Below are positions 53,033 to 61,500 of a stretch of DNA of 64,000 bases, piece by piece. The notes under the pieces were generated by a model, which had not been told where the DNA came from, did not search any database, and saw only the letters and a program-made list of their open reading frames with translations. The position numbers and the translations under genes were made by a program. Position 1 is the stretch's first letter; every line of letters begins with the position of its first letter. The DNA comes from an uncultured Paracoccaceae bacterium. GTDB taxonomy: Bacteria > Pseudomonadota > Alphaproteobacteria > Rhodobacterales > Rhodobacteraceae. The stretch spans positions 62,001 to 126,000 of the forward strand of contig CATOSU010000002.1 in the NCBI GenBank assembly GCA_951812615.1, written 5' to 3'.

Positions 53033-53308
53033 ATGGTGACACAGAACGCAACGCTGCGGTTTTTTTCCGGCCTGGAACAGGTCAGTTCGGACATTGCAGG
53101 ACCCGACAGCGCCATCGCAGTCGCGGCCAGAACCGCCGTTGCTCAACCCAGCCCGGCCGCTTTTGTCCGGGCCCAGGAAGAGTTGGCGCAACTGTCCGAG
53201 GACGTGCGCGACCAGATACTGGGCAGATTGCACGAACACATGCGAAACGACATCGAGGCGATCTGGGACAACCTGCCCAACAGTCCCAAATCCAGCCGGC
53301 CAAACTAA
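53033..53308 (+). CDS. Small hypothetical protein, divergent from the coiled-coil gene
   Basis: A 91-residue protein starting at ATG 53033 after GGGGAAAA. It reads MVTQNATLRFFSGLEQVSSD, then a helical C-terminal half, AQLSEDVRDQILGRLHEHMR. No signal or membrane segment. No family is recognised. A CTGTTACAG motif lies 27 bases after its stop. Confidence 0.6.
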   Translation: MVTQNATLRFFSGLEQVSSDIAGPDSAIAVAARTAVAQPSPAAFVRAQEELAQLSEDVRDQILGRLHEHMRNDIEAIWDNLPNSPKSSRPN

Positions 53309-53890
53309 ACCGCGTTCGGATAAATCCGTCGCTGCTGTTACAGCCCAAATCCGATGCGGTTTGCTCATTCTAAACCTCTTCACAGAAGACGCGAAAATCG
53401 ATGCGCCCAAGTCCTTCAGACCGATTTTTCGGTGTCGGAATCGAATTTGCGGCCGCCACAAATCCAGAACACGTTACTTGCCATCAGCGGCAAAGAGGGT
53501 AGCACCGCGCAGGGCCGGCACAAAGGCAAACGAGGCCATGAAACACCAAGTTTTTATGGTTTTTTCGGATAAGATTCAGGGTTCGTTACAGTTCGTTACA
53601 AGGTGTAAACCCGAACGGTTTCATTGTTTTACAATGTGCATTTTTCGCAATGACGCGCCCCAGCGGCAACGCGAATCACGTCCGTCCGGCGATGCTCTCA
53701 AATCCTGGCGCAGTGACCATGTTTGGGCTCGGGATCAGATCGGCACCGTCCGCCTTCCTCGGCACGCATGTTCCGGATAAAAAAAACGGTCATTCACATA
53801 CAGCCGACTGGACCACGCATTCGGGTTCGGTCCAGGCGGAGAACTCTGGCCCGACCAGTGGCGAACCACGCGGATCAAACCTGGAGGATC
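53309..53890. other. Intergenic region with TGTTACA-type repeats
   Basis: No gene is supportable. CTGTTACAG at 53335-53343 is identical to one of the prmA upstream sites, and GTTCGTTACA is repeated directly at 53581-53590 and 53591-53600. The rest leads into recombinase debris. A plus-strand frame from 53650 continues into the recombinase fragment but is meaningless before it. Confidence 0.5.
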
Positions 53891-54111
53891 TGATGATTGC
53901 GCCAGAAGACGTCGACGGCCGCAAACACATGTGTTGCAGTCACGCGCATACCTCCCATCTGGTTTCCAGCGGTCTGAGCCTGCCCATTGTCGGGCGATTG
54001 CTGGGTCACACAAATCCGAGCACCACCCAGAGATACGCCCACCTTGCCGATGATCCTCTTCGTCAGGCCGCCGAGGTTATGGAGCGGAAGTTGAGCCCCC
54101 AAAAGTCCTGA
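53891..54111 (+). pseudogene. C-terminal fragment of a tyrosine recombinase gene
   Basis: The frame shows HTSHLVSSGLSLPIVGRLLG, then HTNPSTTQRYAHLADDPLRQ and AAEVMERKL to a stop at 54109-54111. These carry the LLGH histidine and the catalytic tyrosine region of phage-type integrases. The N-terminal domain and first catalytic Arg are absent. No attachment site could be identified. Confidence 0.75.
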
Positions 54112-54186
54112 GGCATTCGAACGGGCCTGTTCGCCTGTGATGCCTGTGGCAAGGCCGTAACAGCCGAGTTCACTGGGAGGCTGATT

Positions 54187-54650
54187 TGATGCTGTTCAAA
54201 CAGAAGCTTGGGCAGTCGAATGTCACCTCGTCGGTAGAACGTGTCAGCCGCTTCACTGTGATCCTCAGGAACCCGAACAAGCACACCAAACCGGTCATGG
54301 GAAAGATCATGGACTCGATCCGCGATCTGCCTCTGGTGGCTTGAAAGCCCATAACCTTCGACCGCGGTACTGGGTTCGTCAGCTGGCCGCATCTGCAGGC
54401 TGAGATCGGAACGCAGACCTGGTTCTGTGATCCGTCCAGCCCATGGCAGAAAGACAACGTGGAGAATACCAACCCGCGCGCCAGACGTTGGCTGTCGCGC
54501 AAAAGAGACATCAAATCAATGTCTGACCATGACATGACGGCCATCTGCGACCGCCTCAACAATACGCCCCGCAAATGCCTCGGCCGGAAGACACCCGCTG
54601 AAGTCTTCCGCGAAAAGATGATGGAGGAAGCGAGCCGGTCCCCCTACCCT
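54187..54650 (+). pseudogene. IS30-family transposase remnant
   Basis: The plus strand reads DLMLFKQKLGQSNVTSSVER and PVMGKIMDSIRDLPLVA, then an in-frame TGA near 54342, then KPITFDRGTGFVSWPHLQAE, WFCDPSSPWQKDNVENTNPR and CDRLNNTPRKCLGRKTPAEV. These are consecutive parts of the IS30 DDE domain. The N-terminus is missing and the stop interrupts the core, so it is inactive. Confidence 0.8.
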
Positions 54651-54672
54651 AGACGCCAATACGAGTCGCGGT

Positions 54673-55110
54673 TCAGGTATCGCTCACATGTGAAATCGAT
54701 TTTCGTGCCAGAGCCAAAAACATTTCGGTTTCATTGTCGTCTAACCCGGAAAGGATCGACGACTGCAGCTTCAATACAACCGGCGTAGCTTCTTTGAGAA
54801 TTTGGTTTCCAAGTTTGGTCAGTGTCAGTTCGCGCGCGCGCCGGTCGTGGACACAGACCTTTCTTTCGATAATTCCCCTTGCCACCAAGCGTTCAATAAC
54901 TCCGCCAATTGTCGCCCTGTCATAGCCTATGCTTTTTGCCAATCCGGCTTGATCTATTTCCGGGTTCGCATCGATCGAGTTCAGAGCCGCGAATTGAACC
55001 GGGGTAAGTTCAAACCCATTTTTTTTCATTTGGTCCTGGAATGTCGAAACCGCAATCTGGTTCAGCCGCCGGATCAGATGTCCCGCAAGTTCTCCGACTT
55101 CCACGCTCAT
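54673..55110 (-). CDS. MarR-family regulator 1 (gentisate cluster)
   Basis: A 145-residue winged-helix repressor of the aromatic-catabolism MarR type. The recognition region is QAGLAKSIGYDRATIGGVIERL, and the wing reads VCVHDRRARELTLTKLG. It is divergent from the 3-hydroxybenzoate 6-hydroxylase gene over a 270-base gap with palindromic candidate sites, and closely resembles the second MarR at 57688. It probably derepresses when 3-hydroxybenzoate, gentisate or a CoA derivative binds. The IS30 debris lies right after its stop. Confidence 0.88.
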   Translation of the reverse strand: MSVEVGELAGHLIRRLNQIAVSTFQDQMKKNGFELTPVQFAALNSIDANPEIDQAGLAKSIGYDRATIGGVIERLVARGIIERKVCVHDRRARELTLTKLGNQILKEATPVVLKLQSSILSGLDDNETEMFLALARKSISHVSDT

Positions 55111-55151
55111 CGCAAGCTGCCATCCTTTTCAATTTGCCGACCAAACCAAAC

Positions 55152-55163
55152 TGTATGCATACA
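55152..55163. promoter_or_regulatory. Perfect palindrome upstream of marR1
   Basis: TGTATGCATACA, a perfect 12-bp palindrome 41 bases upstream of the marR1 start codon, in the divergent region with the hydroxylase gene. Size and position fit a MarR dimer site. Confidence 0.55.
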
Positions 55164-55271
55164 TGCTATTTTTGAGCATGGGGGTCAATATGTGCTCTTA
55201 AGATATCGGATCAGGTTGGAACAAAGTGGAACCTGCCTATCGTTTGGCGCAGAGATTGGCGTCAAATTGGT

Positions 55272-55280
55272 AAGTATACA
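55272..55280. promoter_or_regulatory. AAGTATACA motif upstream of the hydroxylase gene
   Basis: AAGTATACA lies about 100 bases before the hydroxylase start. Its exact reverse complement occurs at 58352-58360 between marR2 and dctP, so both aromatic promoters share it. A shared MarR operator half is the simplest reading. Confidence 0.5.
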
Positions 55281-55380
55281 CTTTGTTATTTGTGCGACTA
55301 GGCAGCATGCCGCTTAATGCCGCGCGCCCGGCAGGCTAACAGAAGCAAGCCAATCGATTTCGAAATTCGGAGGACATTCT

Positions 55381-56574
55381 ATGTCAAAAGGAAAAATAAT
55401 CGTCGCTGGTGGAGGCATCGCCGGCGTTTCGGTAGCCATGGGGCTTGCCAATATCGGCTATGCCGTCACTGTTCTGGAACAGGCACCCGAGTTTGGCGAG
55501 ATCGGCGCTGGCATTCAGATCGGTCCCAACGCCTTTCACGCCATGGACTATCTGGGTGTCGGCGATACCGGTCGATCCAAGGCCGTGTACATCGACAAGC
55601 TGATTCTGATGGATGGGACCGATGGAAAAGAAGTCTCGCATGTTGATATCGGTGAGGACTTTCGCGCTCGTTTCAAGAACCCCTACGCAGTTATTCACCG
55701 CGCTGATCTGCATGCGGTATTCTTGGATGCCTGCAAAGCACACGACAATGTGACGCTGGTCAACAACGTGGTTGTAACCGGGTACGAAAACACGCCGAAC
55801 GGTGCGAAGGTCCTGACCCAAAATGGGCAGACGTACGAGGGCGACGCAGTAATCGGCGCCGATGGTGTTCGCTCGGCTCTGCGCAGGCAGCTGACCGGGG
55901 GCGACGAATTGAAATTGTCTGGGCATGTCGCCTATCGCGCGGTGTTGCAGCACGACGATATGCCCGAGCACCTGCGTTGGAACGCGGCCACCTTGTGGGC
56001 CCTGCCCAAGCGACACATGGTTCACTATCCGCTGCAGGGTTGGAAAACCTTCAATCTGGTGGCAACATTTGTCACGGATATCGACAATGTCGGTGAAAAC
56101 GAACCGGGAAAACGCGACGAAATTCTGGCCGCATTCGAACATCTGGCACCTGAGGCACGCGCACTCCTCGAGGTGCCAAAGGACTGGCGCCGCTGGGTTT
56201 TGGCAGACCGCGATCCGATCGACAATTGGGTGGACGGAAACGTTGTGCTTCTTGGAGATGCCGCGCACCCTACGCATCAGTATTTCGCCCAAGGTGCCTG
56301 CATGGCTATGGAAGACGCCGTGATGCTGGCGCACCAATTGGAGAAACACGAGGGCGATTTTTCAGGCGCGTTCGCCGATTTCCAAACTGCCCGCATACCG
56401 CGCGCCTATCGCGTTGTCCTGTCCTCTCGCGAGATCGGCAAACACATCTACCACCCGGCGGGCGCGCATCGTCTGGTGCGCAATGCGGTTCTGGCGGCGA
56501 AGTCCCAGGAAGAATACCGCGAGAGCCTCGCTTGGCTATATGGCGGGACCGGTCTCGACGGAATTGCGGATTGA
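55381..56574 (+). CDS. 3-hydroxybenzoate 6-hydroxylase (FAD monooxygenase)
   Basis: A 397-residue class A flavoprotein monooxygenase, probably turning 3-hydroxybenzoate into gentisate with NADH and oxygen. The FAD motif is VAGGGIAGVSVAMGLAN, the DG motif GADGVRSALRRQL and the GD motif GNVVLLGDAAHPTHQYFAQG. Overall similarity is to salicylate hydroxylase-like enzymes; the next gene, gentisate dioxygenase, decides in favour of a gentisate-forming reaction. GGAGGA precedes the ATG. Confidence 0.88.
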   Translation: MSKGKIIVAGGGIAGVSVAMGLANIGYAVTVLEQAPEFGEIGAGIQIGPNAFHAMDYLGVGDTGRSKAVYIDKLILMDGTDGKEVSHVDIGEDFRARFKNPYAVIHRADLHAVFLDACKAHDNVTLVNNVVVTGYENTPNGAKVLTQNGQTYEGDAVIGADGVRSALRRQLTGGDELKLSGHVAYRAVLQHDDMPEHLRWNAATLWALPKRHMVHYPLQGWKTFNLVATFVTDIDNVGENEPGKRDEILAAFEHLAPEARALLEVPKDWRRWVLADRDPIDNWVDGNVVLLGDAAHPTHQYFAQGACMAMEDAVMLAHQLEKHEGDFSGAFADFQTARIPRAYRVVLSSREIGKHIYHPAGAHRLVRNAVLAAKSQEEYRESLAWLYGGTGLDGIAD

Positions 56575-56601
56575 TCGCCCCTGAACTCAAAGGAGAACAT
56601 A

Positions 56602-57645
56602 ATGTCAGAACTTGGCAAACTCGAAGACCTGCCACTCGACTACCGCAACAACCTGACTGCGCAGAATCTTGTGCCCCTTTGGCCAGCCCTGCGTGCGGCT
56701 CTGCCGCATGGGATTCCGTCACGGAATACCAAGCCGATGGTGTGGAAATACAGCGATATCCGCCCTCAGCTGATGCTTGCTGGTGAATTGACCCCGATTG
56801 AAAAAGCCGAACGCCGTGTTCTGGTGCTGGCCAATCCCGGTCTCGGTCTGGAAAACATGCAGGCCACACCGACGATCTATATCGGCATGCAGCTGATCTT
56901 GCCGGGCGAAACTGCGCCAAACCACGTCCACTCGCCGTCGGCGGTGCGTTTCGTGATCGAAGGCAATGGAGGGTTTACTGCCGTTAACGGGGAAAAGATG
57001 CCAATGGAACGCGGTGATCTGATTCTGACGCCCTCCGGCTTGTGGCACGAACATGGTCATGAAGGCGATGGCCCTGTGGTGTGGTTGGACGCCCTCGATC
57101 TGCCCACCGTTTTCGCGATGGAGGCGTCCTACTGCCTGGAGGGCGACCCACAGGTCATCCGAAATCAACCCGACGCATCGCAGACCACCTACCGCCGTTC
57201 TGGGCTGGTCCCGTTTGCCGGCCTTCACCAGCCGCGCAACAAATATCCACTAAAGCGGTTCCCTTGGTCAGAAACGCGGGCCGCGCTAGAAGATTTGGCG
57301 ACGGTCACGAACACCGGACAGCCGGTGCAGCTAGCGTATGTGAACCCGGAAACCGGCGAGTCTTGCATGCCAGTGCTTGGATTCTCGGCAATCATGTTGC
57401 GCCCCGGGGAAACCATCGCACCGGTCAGGCGCTCATCCTCGGCTGTTCTGCATGTCATAGAAGGTGATGGACAAGCAGTTGTCGACGGCGAGGAACTCAG
57501 CTGGGCTGAAAACGACACCGTTGCCGTGCCGACCCACGCCGTCGTCAAGATCAGAAATACCGGCAAGTCCCCGGCCTTCCTGTTCCAGGTGGACGACGCA
57601 CCTATGCAACAAAAGCTCGGCTTCTTCGAAGAATTTCCGGAATAA
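56602..57645 (+). CDS. Gentisate 1,2-dioxygenase
   Basis: A 347-residue bicupin that cleaves gentisate to maleylpyruvate using Fe(II) and oxygen. The iron-binding cupin 1 shows [20 protein letters not shown] and the following [10 protein letters not shown] with the histidine ligands. The second cupin ([20 protein letters not shown]) lacks the histidines, as usual. AAGGAG lies upstream, and the gene starts 27 bases after the hydroxylase stop. Length is typical. Confidence 0.92.
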   Translation: MSELGKLEDLPLDYRNNLTAQNLVPLWPALRAALPHGIPSRNTKPMVWKYSDIRPQLMLAGELTPIEKAERRVLVLANPGLGLENMQATPTIYIGMQLILPGETAPNHVHSPSAVRFVIEGNGGFTAVNGEKMPMERGDLILTPSGLWHEHGHEGDGPVVWLDALDLPTVFAMEASYCLEGDPQVIRNQPDASQTTYRRSGLVPFAGLHQPRNKYPLKRFPWSETRAALEDLATVTNTGQPVQLAYVNPETGESCMPVLGFSAIMLRPGETIAPVRRSSSAVLHVIEGDGQAVVDGEELSWAENDTVAVPTHAVVKIRNTGKSPAFLFQVDDAPMQQKLGFFEEFPE

Positions 57646-57650
57646 GAAAA

Positions 57651-57684
57651 TTTTCCCCGGGACGGGAGCCCGCACCGGGGAAAA
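57651..57684. terminator. Bidirectional terminator after gentisate dioxygenase
   Basis: A perfect 10-bp stem, TTTTCCCCGG at 57651-57660 and CCGGGGAAAA at 57675-57684, with a 14-base loop. It lies between convergent genes (dioxygenase and marR2), and the A/T ends of the stem supply short T-runs in both directions. Confidence 0.8.
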
Positions 57685-57687
57685 CAC

Positions 57688-58251
57688 CTATCCGGCGGCG
57701 CAAGCGCCGTTGTGTCCATTCCTTTTACATGCAGAGAGAGCCGCGTTTTTCTGATGGCCGGGAATCTTGGTGGACTGGACTGAGGCCCGCCCGCTGTCCT
57801 GCAAGGGAGACCGGCTCAGTTCATTTCCGAGAGTGACAATCTTCTGTGCAATCCGCAGGAACTCCAGGCGATCGCCAGCGTTCAGCCCGGCAAGACATTC
57901 GCCCTGAATACGCCGGACGATAGGCACAACTTCCTGCAGCAGTATCTTTCCCTTTCTGGACAGGGCTACCGAACGGGCCCTTTTGTCGGTTGAGCTGACA
58001 TTGCGGACAATCAGTCCCTGTGTTTCGAGCCTTTCAACGACATTGCCGACGGTCGCACGGTCATAGGCGATTAGCCCCCCAAGCGTCGACTGATCCAGCC
58101 CGGGAGCCTTGTCGATTGCCGCAAGTACCGCGAACTGAACTGGCGTCACATTGAAACCGGAGGCCTGCATACGTTCGACAAACACCGAACTCGAGATCTG
58201 GTGAAGCCTGCGGATTATATGTCCAGGCATTAGATGTAGTTCCAGATGCAT
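57688..58251 (-). CDS. MarR-family regulator 2 (gentisate cluster)
   Basis: A 187-residue MarR protein paralogous to the one at 54673 (shared layout IIRRLHQI, GFNVTPVQFAVLAAID, AYDRATVGNVVERL). It has an extra, basic C-terminal tail of about 40 residues (KIPGHQKNAALSACKRNG). It is divergent from the TRAP transporter genes, with a shared operator-like motif between them, so it probably controls uptake. Two related repressors in one pathway may split control of catabolism and transport. Confidence 0.87.
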   Translation of the reverse strand: MHLELHLMPGHIIRRLHQISSSVFVERMQASGFNVTPVQFAVLAAIDKAPGLDQSTLGGLIAYDRATVGNVVERLETQGLIVRNVSSTDKRARSVALSRKGKILLQEVVPIVRRIQGECLAGLNAGDRLEFLRIAQKIVTLGNELSRSPLQDSGRASVQSTKIPGHQKNAALSACKRNGHNGACAAG

Positions 58252-58351
58252 TTTGTCGACCCTCTTTCAAGCCCAGTTCGGTGAGCGGCTGTTGTTTTCA
58301 CGCTGCGCCGGCACGCCGCCGAATCGCTCTATAATGTGTGTACTCTCTATA

Positions 58352-58360
58352 TGTATACTT
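58352..58360. promoter_or_regulatory. TGTATACTT motif between marR2 and dctP
   Basis: The reverse complement of AAGTATACA found upstream of the hydroxylase gene at 55272-55280. It sits in an AT-rich tract that likely holds the divergent promoters of marR2 and the TRAP operon. Confidence 0.5.
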
Positions 58361-58460
58361 ATTATTTTCGTCAAGGTTAGTAATTGTGCATATTATCGGC
58401 GATCAAATTGTCATGTAGACGCCGTCCGACCACAAATGATCTGAGAACAGGAGGATACTC

Positions 58461-59495
58461 ATGAGACGGAAAGCTACTTTGTTTGGTGCGATCGTCGGTG
58501 CGGCGATGTCAGCCAACGCCGCAGTCAGTCAGGAAGTGACGCTGATCATGCATCATTTTTTGCCGCCGGTGGCGAATGCCCACAAAGTGATGTTGCAGCC
58601 TTGGGCGGAACGCGTTGAGACCGAAAGCGGCAACAAAATCGACATTCAGATCTTCCCAGCGATGTCGATGGGCGGAAAGCCCAACGAACTCTATGGTCAG
58701 GTTCGTGATGGCTCTGCCGACATCGTGTGGACCCTGTTGGGCTATACCCCCGGTGTATTCCCGCGTTCGGAAGTGTTCGAACTGCCACTGGTGCATGCCG
58801 GGTCGGCAACCGATACCACGATCGCCCTGAATGCCTCGCTTGACTTGTTGGACGAGGACTTCAAGGACGTGCACATCCTTTTCCTTCACGCGCACGATGG
58901 AAACCTTATCCATTCCGCGACCAAACCTGTCCGCAGCTTTGCCGATGCTGAAGGGTTGAAACTTAGAACTCCCGGCCGAACCGGTGCATGGGTTATCGAA
59001 AACATGGACGCCGAGCCGGTCGGGCTGCCCGTGCCCGCCCTGCCTGAAGCCATGTCAAAAGGTGTCGTTGACGGTGCGCTGACCACTTATGAAATCGTTC
59101 CGGCGCTCAAGTTGCAGGAACTCGATAAGTTTGTCACCGAACTACCCGACGGGGACCGGTTTGGTACCGCAGTCTTCATGGTCGCGATGAACAAAGAGGT
59201 CTACGATGGTTTGTCGGACGAGTTAAAGGCCGTCCTTGACGCCAATTCGCGTCAGAATGTTGCCGCCGAAATCGGTGCAATGTGGGAAGATTTCGAGATG
59301 GGTGGCGTCAAGGCCCTCGGCGATGCCGGTGTCGAAACAATTGTTCTATCCGAAGATGAAGCGGCCCCGTTCAACGCGGCAAATGAAAGCGTGGTCCAGA
59401 AATGGATCGACGAAGTGACGGCCAGTGGTCTTGATGGTGCCGGGCTTGTCGAGGCCGCCCGGGCGGCGGTTGCGGCAGCGGCGGCGTCTCGCTGA
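58461..59495 (+). CDS. dctP: TRAP transporter substrate-binding protein (DctP family)
   Basis: A 344-residue periplasmic receptor. The signal peptide is MRRKATLFGAIVGAAMSANA with cleavage before VSQEV. Typical features are HHFLPPVANAHKVMLQPWAE, the conserved Arg near LKLRTPGRTGAWV that pairs with the ligand carboxylate, and ALTTYEIVPALKL. GGAGG lies nine bases upstream of the ATG. The arrangement with dctQ, dctM and gentisate genes suggests import of 3-hydroxybenzoate or a related aromatic acid. Confidence 0.9.
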   Translation: MRRKATLFGAIVGAAMSANAAVSQEVTLIMHHFLPPVANAHKVMLQPWAERVETESGNKIDIQIFPAMSMGGKPNELYGQVRDGSADIVWTLLGYTPGVFPRSEVFELPLVHAGSATDTTIALNASLDLLDEDFKDVHILFLHAHDGNLIHSATKPVRSFADAEGLKLRTPGRTGAWVIENMDAEPVGLPVPALPEAMSKGVVDGALTTYEIVPALKLQELDKFVTELPDGDRFGTAVFMVAMNKEVYDGLSDELKAVLDANSRQNVAAEIGAMWEDFEMGGVKALGDAGVETIVLSEDEAAPFNAANESVVQKWIDEVTASGLDGAGLVEAARAAVAAAAASR

Positions 59496-59560
59496 TCTAC
59501 GCAGATCGAGGAGCGGGCCTTTCCGCTCCTCAATTCTCATTCGAAGTGTTGGAGTGAACC

Positions 59561-60058
59561 ATGTTTGTCCTTCTCGGAAGGCTTGCCGATGTCTTTGCCG
59601 TACTCGGCGGTGTCATTCTGTTGGCAATTGTAGCCGTCACCACAACGAACACCGGCGCCTTCATACTTGACAGGATCGCCGGCGTGTTTGGCGCGGATGT
59701 TGCTGGATTGCCCGGTTATGAGGATTTCGTCACCCTGGCTATCAGCTGCGCGGGTTTGATGTTTTTTCCATATTGCCAGGCTCACCGCGGTCACGTTGCC
59801 GTTGATCTTTTCATGAATAAATTCCCGCGGACCGTTCAGCAAGCAGCTGACAAGGTCTGGCTGGTGGTGACCGGCGCGATAAGTTTGTTTCTCGCCTATT
59901 GGATGACATTTGGGCTGGTGGAGACTCGCGCAGATGGCGTCGTAACGGCTGTACTCGGCTGGCCGAACTGGCCTTTTTACATTCCTGGCATCGCCTCGAT
60001 GGTCCTGTGGGCCGTGATCTCGCTGTCGCAGATCTTCGGAGAATATGAACATGCTTGA
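59561..60058 (+). CDS. dctQ: TRAP transporter small permease (DctQ)
   Basis: A 165-residue membrane protein with four hydrophobic helices: VFAVLGGVILLAIVAVTTTN, the FVTLAISCAGLMFFPY region, VWLVVTGAISLFLAYWM and IPGIASMVLWAVISLSQIF. The CQAHRGHVAVD stretch after helix 2 is the usual DctQ mark. Its end overlaps the start of dctM. Confidence 0.88.
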   Translation: MFVLLGRLADVFAVLGGVILLAIVAVTTTNTGAFILDRIAGVFGADVAGLPGYEDFVTLAISCAGLMFFPYCQAHRGHVAVDLFMNKFPRTVQQAADKVWLVVTGAISLFLAYWMTFGLVETRADGVVTAVLGWPNWPFYIPGIASMVLWAVISLSQIFGEYEHA

Positions 60059-61440
60059 TCCCATTTCCATCGGAATCATCGGGCTGCTCGTCCTGTTTGT
60101 GCTATTGATGTTGCGGATGCCAGTCGGCATAGCGATGATCGCCGTTGGCATCGGCGGAACCTGGGTTCTGAGCTTGGCCGTACCCTACGTTCGCTTTGTG
60201 CCCTATCTTCGGCAATTCAAGACGCTTCTGTGGGAGAACGTAGCAAACTACGATCTCTCGGTCGTCCCTCTTTTTGTACTAATGGGCTACATCGCCGCCG
60301 AAGCGCGGTTGTCGAGCGATCTCTTTAAGGGCCTTGAAGCGCTTCTGTCCCGCTTGCGCGGCGGTGTCGCAATGGCCGCGGTCGCGGCCTGCGGAGGATT
60401 TGGTGCGGTGTGCGGTTCTTCGCTGGCAACCGCTGCAACAATGGGAAAGGTTGCGCTGCCGGAGCTCAGGGAGTTGGGATATTCCCCGCGTCTGGCAACC
60501 GGTGCGTTGGCGGCCGGTGGCACGCTAGGTATTCTGATCCCTCCATCCGTCGCGCTGGTGATCTATGCGATCATCGTTGAGGGCTCAATCCTGAAGATGT
60601 TCCAGGCCGCTGTCTTACCGGGTCTGATGGCAATCCTGTTTTTGTCCTGGTCATTGCGTTACAGGTTCGTTGGAACCCATCTCTCGCACCGGAACCGAAA
60701 CCGATGGAGCGTGACGAGCGTCGCATGGCCATTCGTCGTCTCGTGCCCGTGATTGCCATTTTTGGTTCAATTATTCTGGGGCTCGGCTTCGGCCTGTTTA
60801 CGCCGACTCCCGCGGCATCGATCGGTGTGTTCGCAATCGGAACCTATGGTTTCATTTTGCGCAGGGTGACCGGCCAAGGCCTAAACCTGCAGGGGTTGCT
60901 GCGTGCAATCCGGGCGACAGCAATCACTGCCGGGATGATCTATCTGATCCTTTTTGGTGCTGAAGTCCTGAAGGGGTTCTTCACCCGTACCGGCTTGCCC
61001 CAGGCGTTGAGCGAGTGGGCGGCGGTCAGCGGGCTCGACCCAATGCTGATCCTGGTCATCATGCTGATCATCTTCATCATCCTTGGTTGCTTTATGGAGA
61101 GCCTTGCGATGATCCTTGTGGTGGTTCCATTTTTTGGCCGACGCTTATCGCGCTGAATGGCGGAGAGTTTGCCACCGCAGAGACTGCGTCCTTCGGCCTG
61201 TCCAACGATGATCTGAAAATCTGGTTCGGAATATTAGCGTTGGTCGTCGTCGAACTCGGGCTGATTACGCCGCCTGTCGGGCTCAACGTCTTTATCATTT
61301 CATCGCTGACGAAAGACACACCGATGGCAACAGTGTTCCGCGGAGTTCTACCGTTTCTGGGAGCCGAGGTTGTCAGGGTCGCTCTGATCCTGTCGATCCC
61401 AGCGTTGGCCCTCATTGTCCCTCGTCTCATAGGGGGCTGA
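60051..61440 (+). pseudogene. dctM: TRAP transporter large permease (DctM) with two frameshifts
   Basis: Reading from ATG 60051 (or 60045) gives the DctM N-terminus (PISIGIIGLLVLFVLLMLRM, GAVCGSSLATAATMGKVALP), but the frame fails near 60655. The protein continues in the -1 frame (WNPSLAPEPKPMERDERRM on to LGCFMESLAMILVVVPFF) and shifts by -1 again near 61128 at a run of six T (VVVPFFG against the expected VVVPFFWPTLIALNGG). It then ends normally at 61440 with LIVPRLIGG. Restoring one base at each point gives a normal-length protein. Either the gene is decaying or these are sequencing errors at short repeats. Confidence 0.85.
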
Positions 61441-61500
61441 CATCATCCGACAGTGGTTATTCAACGCCCACGCCGTGAAAGAAATACTGGAGCAAGCAAA

